NCBI GenBank assembly: GCA_016215105.1
Contig: JACRLJ010000052.1
Span: forward strand, 1 to 64,000
DNA length: 64,000 bases
Direction of reading: 5' to 3'
Origin: Candidatus Hydrogenedentota bacterium
GTDB taxonomy: Bacteria; Hydrogenedentota; Hydrogenedentia; Hydrogenedentales; SLHB01
The translations under genes and the position numbers were made by a program. Positions 34,911-44,341 of the stretch are shown one piece after another; position 1 is the stretch's first letter; each line of letters starts with the position of its first letter. The notes beneath the pieces are model-generated. The model had not been told where the DNA came from and made no database searches. It saw only the letters and a program-made list of their open reading frames with translations.

Positions 34911-35327
34911 CTAATGGGACCGTAGCAGCGGACTGTACAGCCGGGACGCGCTCTGAACCGGCCCCCCAATAGGCGTACCTGTCCGCGGCCGCACGGACAC
35001 TTGACGTGTACGGTTCAGAAGCTCCGCGATGGTCTCGCCAGGAACGAATTCCATGACCAGGATCACGTTCTCCTCGTGAACCAGCCGATCAAACAGGGTG
35101 ACAATGTGAGGGTGTGAGCCGAGCTTGGCGAGGATACGGCACTCGTTTTCGAGACGTTTATGCACCTCGGGCCTCATGGCCCACTCCTTGCGGAGAATCT
35201 TGAGCGCAACTTTGCGCTTCAATGTAACGTCTTCCGCAAGGTATACGGCGCCCATGGCGCCTTCGCCCAGCGGGGCGAGCACTTTGTACCGGTTGCTGAT
35301 CGTCTGGCCGATAAGAGCGACAGTCAT
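34911..35327 (-). CDS. Ser/Thr protein kinase, N-terminal fragment (N-lobe), frameshifted
   Basis: The ATG at 35327 opens NRYKVLAPLGEGAMGAVYLA (glycine loop), with VALKILRKE (ATP-binding Lys), a helix with ENECRILAKL, and HPHIVTLFDRLVHEENVILV. The frame then goes through VRPRTGTPIGG and ends at a stop soon after the run CCCCCC (34962-34967 on the plus strand). In the next frame the sequence goes on as AGSERVPAVQ and leads into the C-lobe. Alone, this fragment could not be an active kinase. Either the gene is broken or the run is one base short in the assembly. Confidence 0.82.
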   Translation of the reverse strand: MTVALIGQTISNRYKVLAPLGEGAMGAVYLAEDVTLKRKVALKILRKEWAMRPEVHKRLENECRILAKLGSHPHIVTLFDRLVHEENVILVMEFVPGETIAELLNRTRQVSVRPRTGTPIGGPVQSASRLYSPLLRSH

Positions 35328-35783
35328 TGAAGTGTTTCCTAATCTAAGACGGCTTAGCCGCAACCACGAAGTCATTGGCTCGACTGCGCTGCCAGCAACG
35401 TCTGCGAAGGCTGCGCAGATGACGCCGGCAAAGAAGCCTATGGAAGTAGCGCGGTCTCAATACGCCGAACAACTCGCGGTATTCTATCCTATCGCCCGAT
35501 GGGATTGCACGGCGCCGCGTCAAGCCCCAACAAAGCGTGACCCACGATATTCCGGACAACCCGCGCCGAACAGGGGCTCTTCCGGCCTCGCCGCCGCTCG
35601 AGGACACTTGGGCGAAAAGACGTACTTTCCCGGTCTCCCCCCTGCCCTGCCGCGAGTACGTTGGCGCGCGACCTGTCCGGCCCACGCACTTTTTCAAGGC
35701 GCGATTGCTATGCTATAGTACCGCCACGGACGTGGAGTTCACGTCGAAGAGTAAGAGAAGACTTTGAGCCAGGGAGACCTTAG
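35328..35783. other. Intergenic region between kinase and small lipoprotein
   Basis: About 450 bases. A weak rightward promoter is visible near its end; otherwise I see no gene, RNA or repeat that I can support. Confidence 0.5.
35692..35719 (+). promoter_or_regulatory. Weak promoter of the first small lipoprotein gene
   Basis: TTTCAA (35692-35697), 16 bases, TATAGT (35714-35719), with an extra TATGC just before the -10. It lies 65 bases before the ATG at 35784. Confidence 0.4.
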
Positions 35784-35954
35784 ATGAAAAAACTACTTGC
35801 AGTGATCATTGCATGCGCGTTCGCGTTGACGGGTATCGCCTGCGGTGGCGGCGGTGGAGCGACGGAAGACAAGCCGGGCGCCACCTCAAAAAAGGCGCGC
35901 GATAAACAGCGCGATGCGGAAGAAAAGGCCGGCGCTGCGGGACAGCAGCAGTAG
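35784..35954 (+). CDS. Tiny lipoprotein-like protein (56 aa), copy 1
   Basis: The ATG follows GGGAG by about eight bases. MKKLLAVIIACAFALTGIAC is a signal peptide ending in a lipobox-like Cys. A Gly run and a charged tail follow (GATEDKPGATSKKARDKQRD, ending GAAGQQQ). Small Cys-ended secretion signals with charged tails are common in planctomycete-like genomes; no function is known. A sister gene at 36430 has the same plan (signal, Cys-Gly-Gly-Gly, charged tail). Together they may form a small surface-protein family. Confidence 0.75.
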   Translation: MKKLLAVIIACAFALTGIACGGGGGATEDKPGATSKKARDKQRDAEEKAGAAGQQQ

Positions 35955-36429
35955 TAACCGCGGTAGTGACCCGATGATTCGCATCCCGGCGCCGCGATTT
36001 TCCGGAAGCCGCGAGAGATGGCCGCGAGGCTGATTACGGTGCATTGCGGACAGACGCGGAATTGCGGGTTCGGATAGGTCGAGACTCTTGTATCTAACGC
36101 GTTGCGGGCCAGCGCCCGCCCCGCACGGAGCCGGACAGTCAAGCCGCTCACACTCATCCTGGATAGGCGCAGGGTTCTATGTGAAGCGGAGCAGCGCCAT
36201 CAATGTAGTCCGGTTTGGTCTCAGCGCCGCCTGCCGAATGGCGGTGAATACCGCGCTGGCTGGCCAAATTCAACCTGGTGAAGCCGCTTCTTACTTGACT
36301 GTTCAAGTAAGCCACTTTGGGACTTGTGTCTCAAAGGGCGGTTTGGTACATTAGCGGCAATCAGGTGCAGTATAGGTGTTTTCTGTGCCCTCGCTAGAGG
36401 GTGGGCACGCTTCAATCGGAGGATTCAAA
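35955..36429. other. Intergenic region with one operator-like palindrome
   Basis: About 475 bases between the two tiny lipoprotein genes. The palindrome at 36290 is the only ordered feature that I can support. Confidence 0.5.
36290..36311. promoter_or_regulatory. Perfect 9-bp inverted repeat, operator-like
   Basis: cttacttga, a 4-base spacer ctgt, tcaagtaag. It lies 119 bases before the second tiny lipoprotein gene. Its symmetry and A/T-rich arms resemble a repressor site; no regulator is assigned. Confidence 0.5.
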
Positions 36430-36645
36430 ATGTTCAAGAAATTTCTCACGGTCATGTTCGGTTGCTTGTTGGTCATCAGTGGTCTCGGTTGTGGCGGCGG
36501 CAGTGAGCCGGTCGTTCAGGGCACCGTCGGCACGCCCGCGTTGGATCCAATCAAGGAGAAGGCTGCACAAGGGAAACCGCTAACCAAAACCGAGCAAAGA
36601 AAACTGGATAGCGCGCAAGACTCTGCCGCAGGCGCCACGAAATAG
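36430..36645 (+). CDS. Tiny lipoprotein-like protein (71 aa), copy 2
   Basis: The ATG follows GGAGG by about seven bases. Signal peptide (FLTVMFGCLLVISGLGC) ends at a Cys followed by Gly-Gly-Gly, then a short body (PALDPIKEKAAQGKPLTKTE, ending DSAAGATK). Plan and size match the gene at 35784. A perfect 39-base palindrome lies 66 bases after its stop. Function unknown; probably a lipid-anchored surface peptide. Confidence 0.78.
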   Translation: MFKKFLTVMFGCLLVISGLGCGGGSEPVVQGTVGTPALDPIKEKAAQGKPLTKTEQRKLDSAQDSAAGATK

Positions 36646-36710
36646 TTTGTGCGCCTGTGCTCCAAGGGGCTGGCAGCAGGCAGACGTTGTGACACTCTTC
36701 TTTCTTCTAC

Positions 36711-36749
36711 GCATTTCTCACCGCCGGCGACGCCGGCGGTGAGAAATGC
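36711..36749. repeat. Perfect 39-base palindrome
   Basis: gcatttctcaccgccggcg, one central a, then cgccggcggtgagaaatgc: 19 paired bases with no mismatch. No T-run follows on either strand, so it is not a typical terminator. As single-stranded DNA or RNA it would form an exceptionally stable hairpin. Confidence 0.9.
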
Positions 36750-36904
36750 ATCTCTGACCCCCTATCCAGTGACATGCGGTGTTCTGTCGCAGTTTTCGGT
36801 ACACAATCCCGAATGGACTGTTCCGGTGGCCGCCGGACCGCGTATCCATAGGGAGAGTTCCCAAGTCCACTTCCTATCCGCCGAGTGTCTCGGCGAGAAT
36901 GCGC

Positions 36905-37029
36905 CAGAGGCGCGGCCAGAAAGCTTCCGCTTAGCAAAACTCCGCACGTATCCGCGCTGGCGTTGAACAGCTTGCAGGCGCTTTCTGGCCGCGCCGTGCC
37001 AAGAAGCCGACTTTCTCTGGCCGGATTCC
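36905..37029 (-). repeat. About 125-bp dispersed repeat, copy B (inverted relative to copy A)
   Basis: Reads on the minus strand from ggaatccggccag to the GCGCCTCTG end, matching 15784-15908. It shares gcggagttttgct and three ggccagaaag/ctttctggcc units. Differences are scattered substitutions, so the copies are not recent. Confidence 0.8.
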
Positions 37030-37063
37030 AGCTACCCAATCTGTGCGCGGCGCTTAGCTAACC

Positions 37064-37103
37064 AAAAAGAAGACGTGGAAGGCTATGAGCCTTCCACGTC
37101 TTC
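37064..37103 (-). terminator. Rho-independent terminator of pseudopilin copy 2
   Basis: A perfect 14-bp stem (gaagacgtggaagg / ccttccacgtcttc) with a 7-base loop; on the minus strand it is followed by TTTTT. It lies about 65 bases after the stop of the gene at 37169. Confidence 0.88.
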
Positions 37104-37168
37104 GAGCAAATCTACCTACTTGAGAAGCCAGCTATGCAACAGCCGCGCTGCTCGAGCGAGGTCTCTCT

Positions 37169-38221
37169 CTACCAATAACCACCACCGCCGTGGAGGTTTG
37201 GCGGGTTGGTCTTCTTGTCCAGGGACACCTTGGCCATCGGCCAAGTCGCCTGCGAGAACTCCGACGGGTACTTCAGGAATTGAACGTGACCGTCCATATA
37301 CAGGTAGTTGCCGCCGCCAGGAACGTGGTTAAACAGCGTGATCCCGGCCTGCGCGCCGTAGTCACCTCTGTCTTTCGACTTGTCCCACATGACCGGAAGC
37401 TGGGACTGAGCCGCGGACGAACCTGCGGAATTGTTGATGTCGGTGATCAGGAAGCGCTCAATACCCTCCTTGAGGAGGTAGCAATCGGCAGGCGCGAGGA
37501 AGGCGCCGCCAGGCACAGCCGTGAGATCGACAGTGATTTTGGTATTCCATTCATGTTGAAGCTCTGTCAATACGCCGGACCCGTCGAACAAGTTGTACGC
37601 CATCTCGGAATTGTCCTGACCATTGGCAACATACGCCGCCTTTATCAGGCGGTTCATGTACGTATAGTCAAAGGTTACGACCGGGATCTTCGGGCCACCA
37701 GCAACGGTTCTAATTCTGTAGGTGCCAAAGTAGGGGGTCTCGCCTGAGCAACTGCCGACCGTACACCACGTGGCCAAGCCAGCGGCGTCCATCGGCACGA
37801 ACGGGAAGTTGACGTCGCCAAGGTCCTTGAGGAAGGTTGCCTGAGCGTTGTCAGGACCCTGCCCCAACGTCACCGGTCCCGGCAATGTCGAGGAAGGGCA
37901 TTTCCCGATCAGGTAGTCCGAAATGTATTCGGGATAGATCTGGTATCCGGCCGGGCCGGCAGCGGCCGCCCACATGCCACTAGTCGGCTCGAAGTACTCA
38001 TCCTCGAACGGCTGGTGATAGGGGAACAATCCGCCCTTGGACTCGTTGGCGAACATCTTGAACACCAAGCCCCATTGCTTCAGATTGTTTTGGCAGCTCG
38101 CACGGCGGGCGGCTTCACGCGCACGGGCCAATGCCGGCAGCAGAATCGCCGCCAAGATACCGATAATTGCAATAACTACCAGTAGTTCGATAAGGGTAAA
38201 ACCCTTTTTCTTCATCTTCAT
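37169..38221 (-). CDS. Pseudopilin with H-x9-DG C-terminus (DUF1559-like), copy 2
   Basis: 350 residues. Prepilin signal ([20 protein letters not shown]) and helix ending [12 protein letters not shown]; a large variable domain (residues about 45-310) with [16 protein letters not shown], shared in pattern with the sister genes; then [16 protein letters not shown] and the H-x9-DG end [17 protein letters not shown]. The ATG at 38221 has GAGGAG eight bases upstream. It is monocistronic, with its own terminator. Unlike copies 1 and 3 it has no ankyrin lipoprotein gene behind it. Confidence 0.9.
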   Translation of the reverse strand: MKMKKKGFTLIELLVVIAIIGILAAILLPALARAREAARRASCQNNLKQWGLVFKMFANESKGGLFPYHQPFEDEYFEPTSGMWAAAAGPAGYQIYPEYISDYLIGKCPSSTLPGPVTLGQGPDNAQATFLKDLGDVNFPFVPMDAAGLATWCTVGSCSGETPYFGTYRIRTVAGGPKIPVVTFDYTYMNRLIKAAYVANGQDNSEMAYNLFDGSGVLTELQHEWNTKITVDLTAVPGGAFLAPADCYLLKEGIERFLITDINNSAGSSAAQSQLPVMWDKSKDRGDYGAQAGITLFNHVPGGGNYLYMDGHVQFLKYPSEFSQATWPMAKVSLDKKTNPPNLHGGGGYW

Positions 38222-38973
38222 GAAAACATCTCCTCGTTCAGTAAACAACTACCATGATTTATTAGTAATACGAACCGCAAATCATTGCGTGAAACAAACG
38301 GGGCTGGCAACTTAACCCCGTCGCCCTTTTCGAATGACATGAAACGCGCATTTCACGCTCATTCCACGAACGTAGCCGTTCTCACCTCCCCTCTGGCCAA
38401 GACCACAAGCCCATGGGGCTTCTCGACCTCGACCGGTTACTACGAACATACCCAGCGGGTCAACAGGCGCAACGCCCACATCGCCGCTGAACCTGATAAT
38501 ACACTTCTTTACGGAAAAACGCAAGAGCAATAAGAGCTATTCCTGCCTGCCTGAATAGCGCGCTAAGCCGGAGGCATTTCGAGGTCCAATTCCGGGATCC
38601 GGTAGAGACGAGTGTCAATGAATTTCGCCGGAATAGGGGCATATCGCACGACAATCCGCGCGTAAGCGAAGCGAGGGTCCCGCAGTCCCGTGCCTTGACC
38701 TTCCAGGCCAGGGTTCTTGGGCGAGGACGCCCAAGCCACGGGACGTGCGTTTCTTGATGTTATGTGGACCTACGATCACGCGATTCTACTTCGGCGTGCG
38801 CCGGATACGCGGAACCTTACGTGCGGATTATGGTCGCACATCATGGGCTGACTAAAGGGGCATCCCGGGTGTAGTCTAGAGGGGTACGCTTTGGCTAAAC
38901 GGCGGACTACCCGGCGACGAGCGGCTGACATGGAGAGGGCACTGCAACGTCTCATGACGATCAGAAGCAAGGA
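38222..38973. other. Divergent intergenic region with nested inverted repeats
   Basis: About 750 bases between pseudopilin copy 2 (leftward) and the first sulfatase (rightward). The arms gtcccgtgccttg (38686) and caagccacgggac (38733) pair with one mismatch and enclose a perfect inner stem cttgggcg/cgcccaag (38717-38736). No coding sequence or clear promoter pair is visible. Confidence 0.5.
38686..38745. repeat. Nested inverted repeat (possible structured element)
   Basis: Outer 13-bp stem with one mismatch, inner 8-bp stem with loop agga, and a third small stem possible between them. No T-run follows. Confidence 0.5.
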
Positions 38974-40494
38974 ATGACCCGTAGAGAGTACCTGCGCGGC
39001 GCGGTTGGCGCCGCAGCCGCGGTCGGACTTGGGCGCCTGGCGTCCGCCGGCGCCTCGGACTCCGCGCGGCGTCCCCCAAATATACTGTTTATCTTGTCGG
39101 ACGAGCATAACGCAAGAGTCCTCGGGTGCTGCGGCAACGCGATTGCGCGAACGCCAAATCTCGATGCGCTAGCGAACCGCGGGGTTGTGTTTGAGAATGC
39201 GTACACGAATTCCCCCCTGTGCGTGCCGTCACGCCTGTCCATCACCTCTGGAAAGTATAGTTCGCGCGTCAGCGTGTGGAACAATGACTGCTGGCTGCCT
39301 TCGTCCGACTATCCCTCGTTGCCGCGCATTCTCGATGACGCCGGGTACGAAACCGTACTCTGCGGCAAGATGCACTACGACCGGACCCAGCGCTATGGTT
39401 TTACGAAGGAACTTCAACCCACGACGCTAAACAACGGTACGATGAGCGGAACGGGAGGACGCCGCAAGCCGGACGACCTTGCTCCGACACCCGGGATTTC
39501 CGACCGGTTCTCGCAATTTCATCCCGGCGATTCGTCTTCCCATCTCGAACACGATCGCACCCTTACGGCGTCTGCGACGAAGTTTATCCGGGAGAGGAAG
39601 GCATCGGACAAGCCCTTCTTCTTTCTCTCCGGGTACATCACTCCCCATTTCCCGCTTATCGTACCCGAAAAGTACTGGAAGAACTTCCAGGACAAGGTTC
39701 CACTACCGACCATTCCCGAGGGCTATCTGGACACCTTGGCGCCGAACTACAAGCATGAACGCATCGGGTTCAACGAGGAAGACGTTCCCACCGATGTCGT
39801 CAAGAAGGGCCGCGAGTTGTACTACGGCTTGGCCCAGTGGTTTGATGAACAAGTAGGTGAGTTGCTTAAAACGCTTGGTGACAGCGAAGTGGCTGACAAC
39901 ACGGTTGTGATCTACAGCAGTGACCACGGCGAAAATATGGGCGAGCACGGACTCTGGTGGAAGAACGCGATGTTCGAACCCGCGTCTCACGTCCCGCTTA
40001 TCGTAAGTTGGCCCGCGCGGTGGAAGGGCGGACAGCGCCGTTCGGGGGTGTGCTCGCTGGTTGATGTGGTGCAGACTATAGCGGATTTGGCCGGCGCGCA
40101 CACTCCGAAGGACTGGAACGGCGATTCGCTGGCGGCTTATCTCAGCGACCCCAGCGACCCGTGGAAGGACATCGCGGTCAGCGAATACTACGCGCACAAC
40201 ATCGCGTCCGGTTTCGTCATGTTGCGAGAGGGCTCGCTGAAATACGTGTATCACACCCAGGCGGACGAAAAGCATCCGGCCCAGCGGGAACTCTACGATT
40301 TGAAGACTGACCCGGGTGAACTGACAAACCTGGCCGAGCGTCCCGAACACAAAGAGACCATCGAGCGTTTGCACGCACGACTCATCAAGGAAGTTGGCGA
40401 AGATCCCGAGAAGACCGAACAACGGGCCCGCGTCGACTTGGCGAAGGGGTACGGACGCAAGAAAGCGGACAAAAACAGCGCGGGCGCCGCGTAA
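38974..40494 (+). CDS. Tat-exported sulfatase 1
   Basis: 506 residues. Tat signal (TRREYLRGAVGAAAAVGLG). Alkaline-phosphatase-fold core: PNILFILSDEHNARVLG (metal Asp), LCVPSRLSITSGK with the C-x-P-S-R formylglycine site at Cys83, CGKMHYD, ITPHFP, YSSDHGENMGEHG (metal Asp/His) and LYDLKTDPGELTNLA near the end. The Cys type needs a formylglycine-generating enzyme, not present in this window. Expected to remove sulfate from a polysaccharide or small ester outside the cytoplasm. An 18-base gap separates it from sulfatase 2, so the two are co-transcribed. Confidence 0.95.
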   Translation: MTRREYLRGAVGAAAAVGLGRLASAGASDSARRPPNILFILSDEHNARVLGCCGNAIARTPNLDALANRGVVFENAYTNSPLCVPSRLSITSGKYSSRVSVWNNDCWLPSSDYPSLPRILDDAGYETVLCGKMHYDRTQRYGFTKELQPTTLNNGTMSGTGGRRKPDDLAPTPGISDRFSQFHPGDSSSHLEHDRTLTASATKFIRERKASDKPFFFLSGYITPHFPLIVPEKYWKNFQDKVPLPTIPEGYLDTLAPNYKHERIGFNEEDVPTDVVKKGRELYYGLAQWFDEQVGELLKTLGDSEVADNTVVIYSSDHGENMGEHGLWWKNAMFEPASHVPLIVSWPARWKGGQRRSGVCSLVDVVQTIADLAGAHTPKDWNGDSLAAYLSDPSDPWKDIAVSEYYAHNIASGFVMLREGSLKYVYHTQADEKHPAQRELYDLKTDPGELTNLAERPEHKETIERLHARLIKEVGEDPEKTEQRARVDLAKGYGRKKADKNSAGAA

Positions 40495-40511
40495 GGAAGG
40501 AATACGTTCCC

Positions 40512-41927
40512 ATGAGCAAACAAACACGCCGCCAATTCTTGAGGCAGGCCGGCGCCATTGGCCTTTCGTCCGCCGCGTTCAACCCACTTGCGCCGCTCTC
40601 CGTATCGGCGGCCGGGGATACCGCGCGCAAACGCAAGCCGAACGTAGTTTTCGCTTTCAGCGATCAACACCGCTGGCAGTCGCTGTCATTCACGGAGGAA
40701 CCTAAGGTCAAAACTCCCAACATTGCAGCCCTGGCCGGCGAAGGCGTCTCATTTTCCCAGTGCATAAGCAACTATCCCGTGTGCTCCCCCTGTCGCGCCA
40801 TCCTTCTTACCGGGCGCTGGCCTTACCAAACGGGCGTAATCGACAACGACATCCCGCTGTCGCCGAACGAACAGACCCTCGCAAAGGCGTTCAAAGCGGC
40901 AGGATACCGCACGGGGTATATCGGTAAGTGGCACCTCGGTAGCGAACGCGCCGAGCCATTTGGCTTCGACCATTCGCTGATTTGGACGGAAACGAATGCG
41001 CACTGGGACAAATCGCGGTATCACCCGGCGAAGGGAGAGCCCGTGCAACCGAAAGGCTACAACGCGACGCTGATGACCGATCAGGCGCTGGCCTTCATCG
41101 ATGAGCATAAGACGGAGCCGTTCTTCCTGGCGCTCTCGTGGAATCCGCCCCACTCCAACTTCCTGGATGCGCCAGAAGAAGAAAAGGCGCTGTATCCCGA
41201 GGGATCTGTCCCGAGACGTCCGAACGTACCGGATGCCCCCGCGGCGAATGCGAAGACTCAAGTCGACTGGAAGCCGAATGACTGGAAAACCTCGCAAGGA
41301 TACTACGGCCACGTAAGCGCCATCGATGACGAATTGGGCCGTATTGCGCGCAAGCTCGAGGAGTTGGACCTAGCGCGTGACACCATTCTCGTGTACTCGT
41401 CGGATCATGGGGATATGGGGGGATCGCACGGCGTCGGCGGGAAACGGCAGCCCTACGAAGAGTCTATCCGAGTGCCCTTCGTGCTGCGCTATCCGGGAGT
41501 AGTGCCCCCTGGCCGGAAAGAGGATGCGTTGTTTGGCGCGATTGACATCCCCCCCACTCTACTGGGGCTGGCCGGCATCGAAAGGCCCGCGTCGTTTGAA
41601 GGCAAGGACTTCTCGCCGCTGCTTCGGGGCGAATCATTCGACGCGCCGAAGTCGCAGCTCATCATGCACATCGCCAAAGAACACGCTTCCGGCGGCGCCA
41701 ATCATCCCGCCCAACTTTTCCGAGGTGTACGAACGGACCGATACACCTATGTGGAGTTTGTCGACGGTGGCGGCCTCCTATTCGACAACCGGACGGACCC
41801 GTATCAGAAGACGAATCTGTTTTCCGAACCCAGACTGAGCGCAACGCGAGAGACCCTGCGTACCGAGCTTCAAGACGCGCTCCGGCGCGCTCACGACCCG
41901 CTGGCCAGACCCGCGGCGCCCAGTTAA
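40512..41927 (+). CDS. Tat-exported sulfatase 2
   Basis: 471 residues. Tat signal (TRRQFLRQAGAIGLSSAAF). Core motifs: PNVVFAFSDQHRWQSLSF, the formylglycine site CSPCR at Cys91 followed by AILLTGRWP, GKWHLGS, YSSDHGDMGGSHG, and a C-terminal DPYQKTNLF. The residue after Pro in the site is Cys rather than the usual Ser, a known variant. Second gene of a two-sulfatase operon; the two proteins share only the family core, so they probably act on different sulfate positions of one sulfated glycan. Confidence 0.95.
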   Translation: MSKQTRRQFLRQAGAIGLSSAAFNPLAPLSVSAAGDTARKRKPNVVFAFSDQHRWQSLSFTEEPKVKTPNIAALAGEGVSFSQCISNYPVCSPCRAILLTGRWPYQTGVIDNDIPLSPNEQTLAKAFKAAGYRTGYIGKWHLGSERAEPFGFDHSLIWTETNAHWDKSRYHPAKGEPVQPKGYNATLMTDQALAFIDEHKTEPFFLALSWNPPHSNFLDAPEEEKALYPEGSVPRRPNVPDAPAANAKTQVDWKPNDWKTSQGYYGHVSAIDDELGRIARKLEELDLARDTILVYSSDHGDMGGSHGVGGKRQPYEESIRVPFVLRYPGVVPPGRKEDALFGAIDIPPTLLGLAGIERPASFEGKDFSPLLRGESFDAPKSQLIMHIAKEHASGGANHPAQLFRGVRTDRYTYVEFVDGGGLLFDNRTDPYQKTNLFSEPRLSATRETLRTELQDALRRAHDPLARPAAPS

Positions 41928-42177
41928 TCGTTGCGGCGACTTCGGATTGTGGGCAATGACTTGGGAACAGGACGCAAGTATGCAATCAGGCCGACAGCGG
42001 TGAACGCGCCGGTTGGGGCGATGGAAGGTATCTGTCGCGCGCGCCGGTTTCGCGCAATATGTTTGCCCGTTCTCACCGCGAACTCACCCGCGCAACTGGA
42101 AAAGACCTCGCGAATTGGCCCTAATCGGAACTCCAATCTTGCTGAGGTCGGATCGGACGAACCAAGAGAAGGCTGAC

Positions 42178-42600
42178 TTAACGTCCCGGCTTGGCGGGAG
42201 CGTTCATAAGCGTTTTCATGATATCTCGATGTCCAGCCAGCTGAGCAATGTCGGACGGGGTGTCAGAGTTGTCGTTCGTTGCGCGTGGGTTCGCGCCGTA
42301 TTCCAGGAGAAAATCAACGAGGTCACGGTGGCCGCCGGCCGCGGCCAGATGGAGTGGCGTCTGCCCCTGCTCACCCTTTGCATTAACCAACTTTGGATCG
42401 GCCTCGAGTACAGCTCGCAGTCCTTCAAGGTCCCCTCGCCGGGCAAGTTGAAGTACCGGGGAACTATTGGGAATTCGAGCGGCGTCCGCTTCGTTCCCGT
42501 CTTGAGCTTGCGCCGAGTTTGCTTTTCCGGAGCAGCCGCTAATCGCGCTTACGCTAAGTACCGCCAGCGCGAGTGGGAGAATCCAACTGGGTTTCAACAT
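42178..42600 (-). CDS. Small ankyrin-repeat lipoprotein, copy 2
   Basis: 140 residues: signal peptide with lipobox SAISGC near residue 23, linker, then three ankyrin units (VLQLARRGDLEGLRAVLEAD, GQTPLHLAAAGGHRDLVDFL, SDTPSDIAQLAGHRDIMKTL). It follows pseudopilin copy 3 in the same direction, as copy 1 follows pseudopilin copy 1. A hairpin lies between the two genes here, so the link may be functional rather than strictly co-transcriptional. Confidence 0.88.
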   Translation of the reverse strand: MLKPSWILPLALAVLSVSAISGCSGKANSAQAQDGNEADAARIPNSSPVLQLARRGDLEGLRAVLEADPKLVNAKGEQGQTPLHLAAAGGHRDLVDFLLEYGANPRATNDNSDTPSDIAQLAGHRDIMKTLMNAPAKPGR

Positions 42601-42727
42601 GATCGTTATGATTCCTTGTATCCGGTGGTTCGCGTTGCTTGTGTTGCGCTGTCCAGTCGAGCCACCCGGATGCCTCGACGCGCGATTCTCACAGTACTAC
42701 GGAGCAAGACTGGATGAGAAGGTGGCA

Positions 42728-42764
42728 GCATAGAGGGCTCGATTTGCGTCCGAGCCCTCTATGC
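42728..42764 (-). terminator. Terminator-like hairpin after pseudopilin copy 3
   Basis: A perfect 14-bp stem gcatagagggctcg / cgagccctctatgc with a 9-base loop, 45 bases after the pseudopilin stop. No T-run follows, so it may attenuate rather than stop transcription into the ankyrin gene. Confidence 0.6.
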
Positions 42765-42808
42765 CGCAAGGTCACCCGTTATTTACAGGGGGCCAGCGGA
42801 GCAACTGA

Positions 42809-43831
42809 CTAGAGCCAATTGACGGCGAACTCCTTCACTGCCGGAACTTGCCTGCTTCCAAACGGCTGGGGCCATCTGGCAAATTCGACGTGGCCGTCCA
42901 TGAAAAGTATGTTCGTTCCGCCTGGGATGTGCCAGAATTCGCCGGGTTTGTAACCGGTACCGGGCGGAATAGTCGGATAGGGCGGCGCGACCGCCGGGGT
43001 CACGTTATACTGGGGAATGGCTGGCACAAATGATGCCTCGGTCCCGTCCCACATTACGCAGATATCGCTTTGTGCTTTGGAGGATCCCGCTGGATTGTTG
43101 ATATCCGTAATTAGGAAGCGTTCTATCCCTTCCTTAATCTGGTAGTACTTCTGACCCTTGTAGCTCTGCCAATCCTTCCATACGGCGTTCCAGGGCAGCG
43201 TTCCCCAAAATGAGTCAAAGTCGAAGACCATGTCTTCGGGCGAGGAGAACATGTTCGCGGTTATGACGTATCCAGTGTAAGAGTAGCTGTCGTAGGTTAG
43301 GTCAGTCCAGCAATTCTGCTGATAACCCGCCGCGAACGCCCTGCAATTCGCCTTTGACATTTGCGTTGTGATGTTTTGCGCGAGGTTTACGATGGTCGGA
43401 TTCGCGAAATCAGCCGTGATGGTTTTCCAGGACGGATGAATGCCATTGCTCCATGCATAGGGATTGTCCGGATTGGCAGGCAACGATCCTGTTTGAGTCG
43501 AAGGGCAGCGCCACACCATATGATCGGCCATGTATTCCGGGAACACAAAAGTCCAATCAATCTGTCCCCAAGGACCGCCGCTGGACACCGGTAGCGAAAG
43601 GTCGGCCGGTGCTGTGCCGGTGTAGGGCATTCTGAAGTGGGGAAAACGCTGTCCCCGTTCCTCGTTCGCAAACATCTTGAATGCGATACCCATCTGTTTC
43701 AGGTTGTTTTGGCAACTGGCCCGCCGGGCTGCTTCACGCGCCCTCGCCAGAGCCGGCAGCAGGATTGCCGCCAGGATTCCGATGATCGCGATGACCACCA
43801 GTAGTTCGATTAGTGTAAATCCCTTCTTCAT
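42809..43831 (-). CDS. Pseudopilin with H-x9-DG C-terminus (DUF1559-like), copy 3
   Basis: 340 residues. Prepilin signal [20 protein letters not shown], helix to [20 protein letters not shown]; variable domain; [20 protein letters not shown]; and [20 protein letters not shown] as the H-x9-DG end. The ATG at 43831 follows AAGGAGAGG; 27 upstream residues of open frame lack a site and would hide the signal. The shared IERFxITDINN stretch in all three copies suggests a conserved core around variable surfaces. Confidence 0.9.
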   Translation of the reverse strand: MKKGFTLIELLVVIAIIGILAAILLPALARAREAARRASCQNNLKQMGIAFKMFANEERGQRFPHFRMPYTGTAPADLSLPVSSGGPWGQIDWTFVFPEYMADHMVWRCPSTQTGSLPANPDNPYAWSNGIHPSWKTITADFANPTIVNLAQNITTQMSKANCRAFAAGYQQNCWTDLTYDSYSYTGYVITANMFSSPEDMVFDFDSFWGTLPWNAVWKDWQSYKGQKYYQIKEGIERFLITDINNPAGSSKAQSDICVMWDGTEASFVPAIPQYNVTPAVAPPYPTIPPGTGYKPGEFWHIPGGTNILFMDGHVEFARWPQPFGSRQVPAVKEFAVNWL

Positions 43832-44341
43832 GAATACCTCTCCTTCGGGTGAATGAGAACTGAGATTCCAGAGAAACCAACTGATTGAGACTTGATTGCG
43901 CGGAATCACCAAGAAACAAGCTATCCCGCGTGTTCTCGATAGCGCATACCGTACGGACTATCCAACGAAGCGATGCCGTTAGTGTCTCCCCTCTCGGCGA
44001 TGCGCCGTGTCTTGGCGATTGCACGCGAACGCAACTTTCCATCGCTGAACGCGCGCCGTCTCCAGTTTCCACCATCGCTGACCATTCTCCGCGGAACCCT
44101 GATACCGCAAGTCAGCGCCGAACTCTTCTTGAGAGCCTGCTGGAACAAGAGCACGTTTCGTGCCATAGAGTTGAGTCGGGCCGTCGCACAGAGCAACGCG
44201 TTGATACCAATGGATCTTTAGACGAGAACAACAGAGATGAATGAAGGGATTAGGTGGCCGGACCGTCACATTCCACGGCTTGCCGCCGTATTTGACGCCC
44301 GGCCGCCACTGTGAACATGTTGGAATCGTTCGAAAAGGCAG
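43832..44341. other. Intergenic region
   Basis: About 510 bases between pseudopilin copy 3 and the end of the response-regulator gene. Overlapping short frames on both strands have shadow-like composition. I see no gene, repeat or promoter that I can support. Confidence 0.5.

Noticed and set aside
42013-42717. A 234-residue plus-strand frame
   Set aside because: Antisense shadow of the ankyrin lipoprotein gene at 42178.
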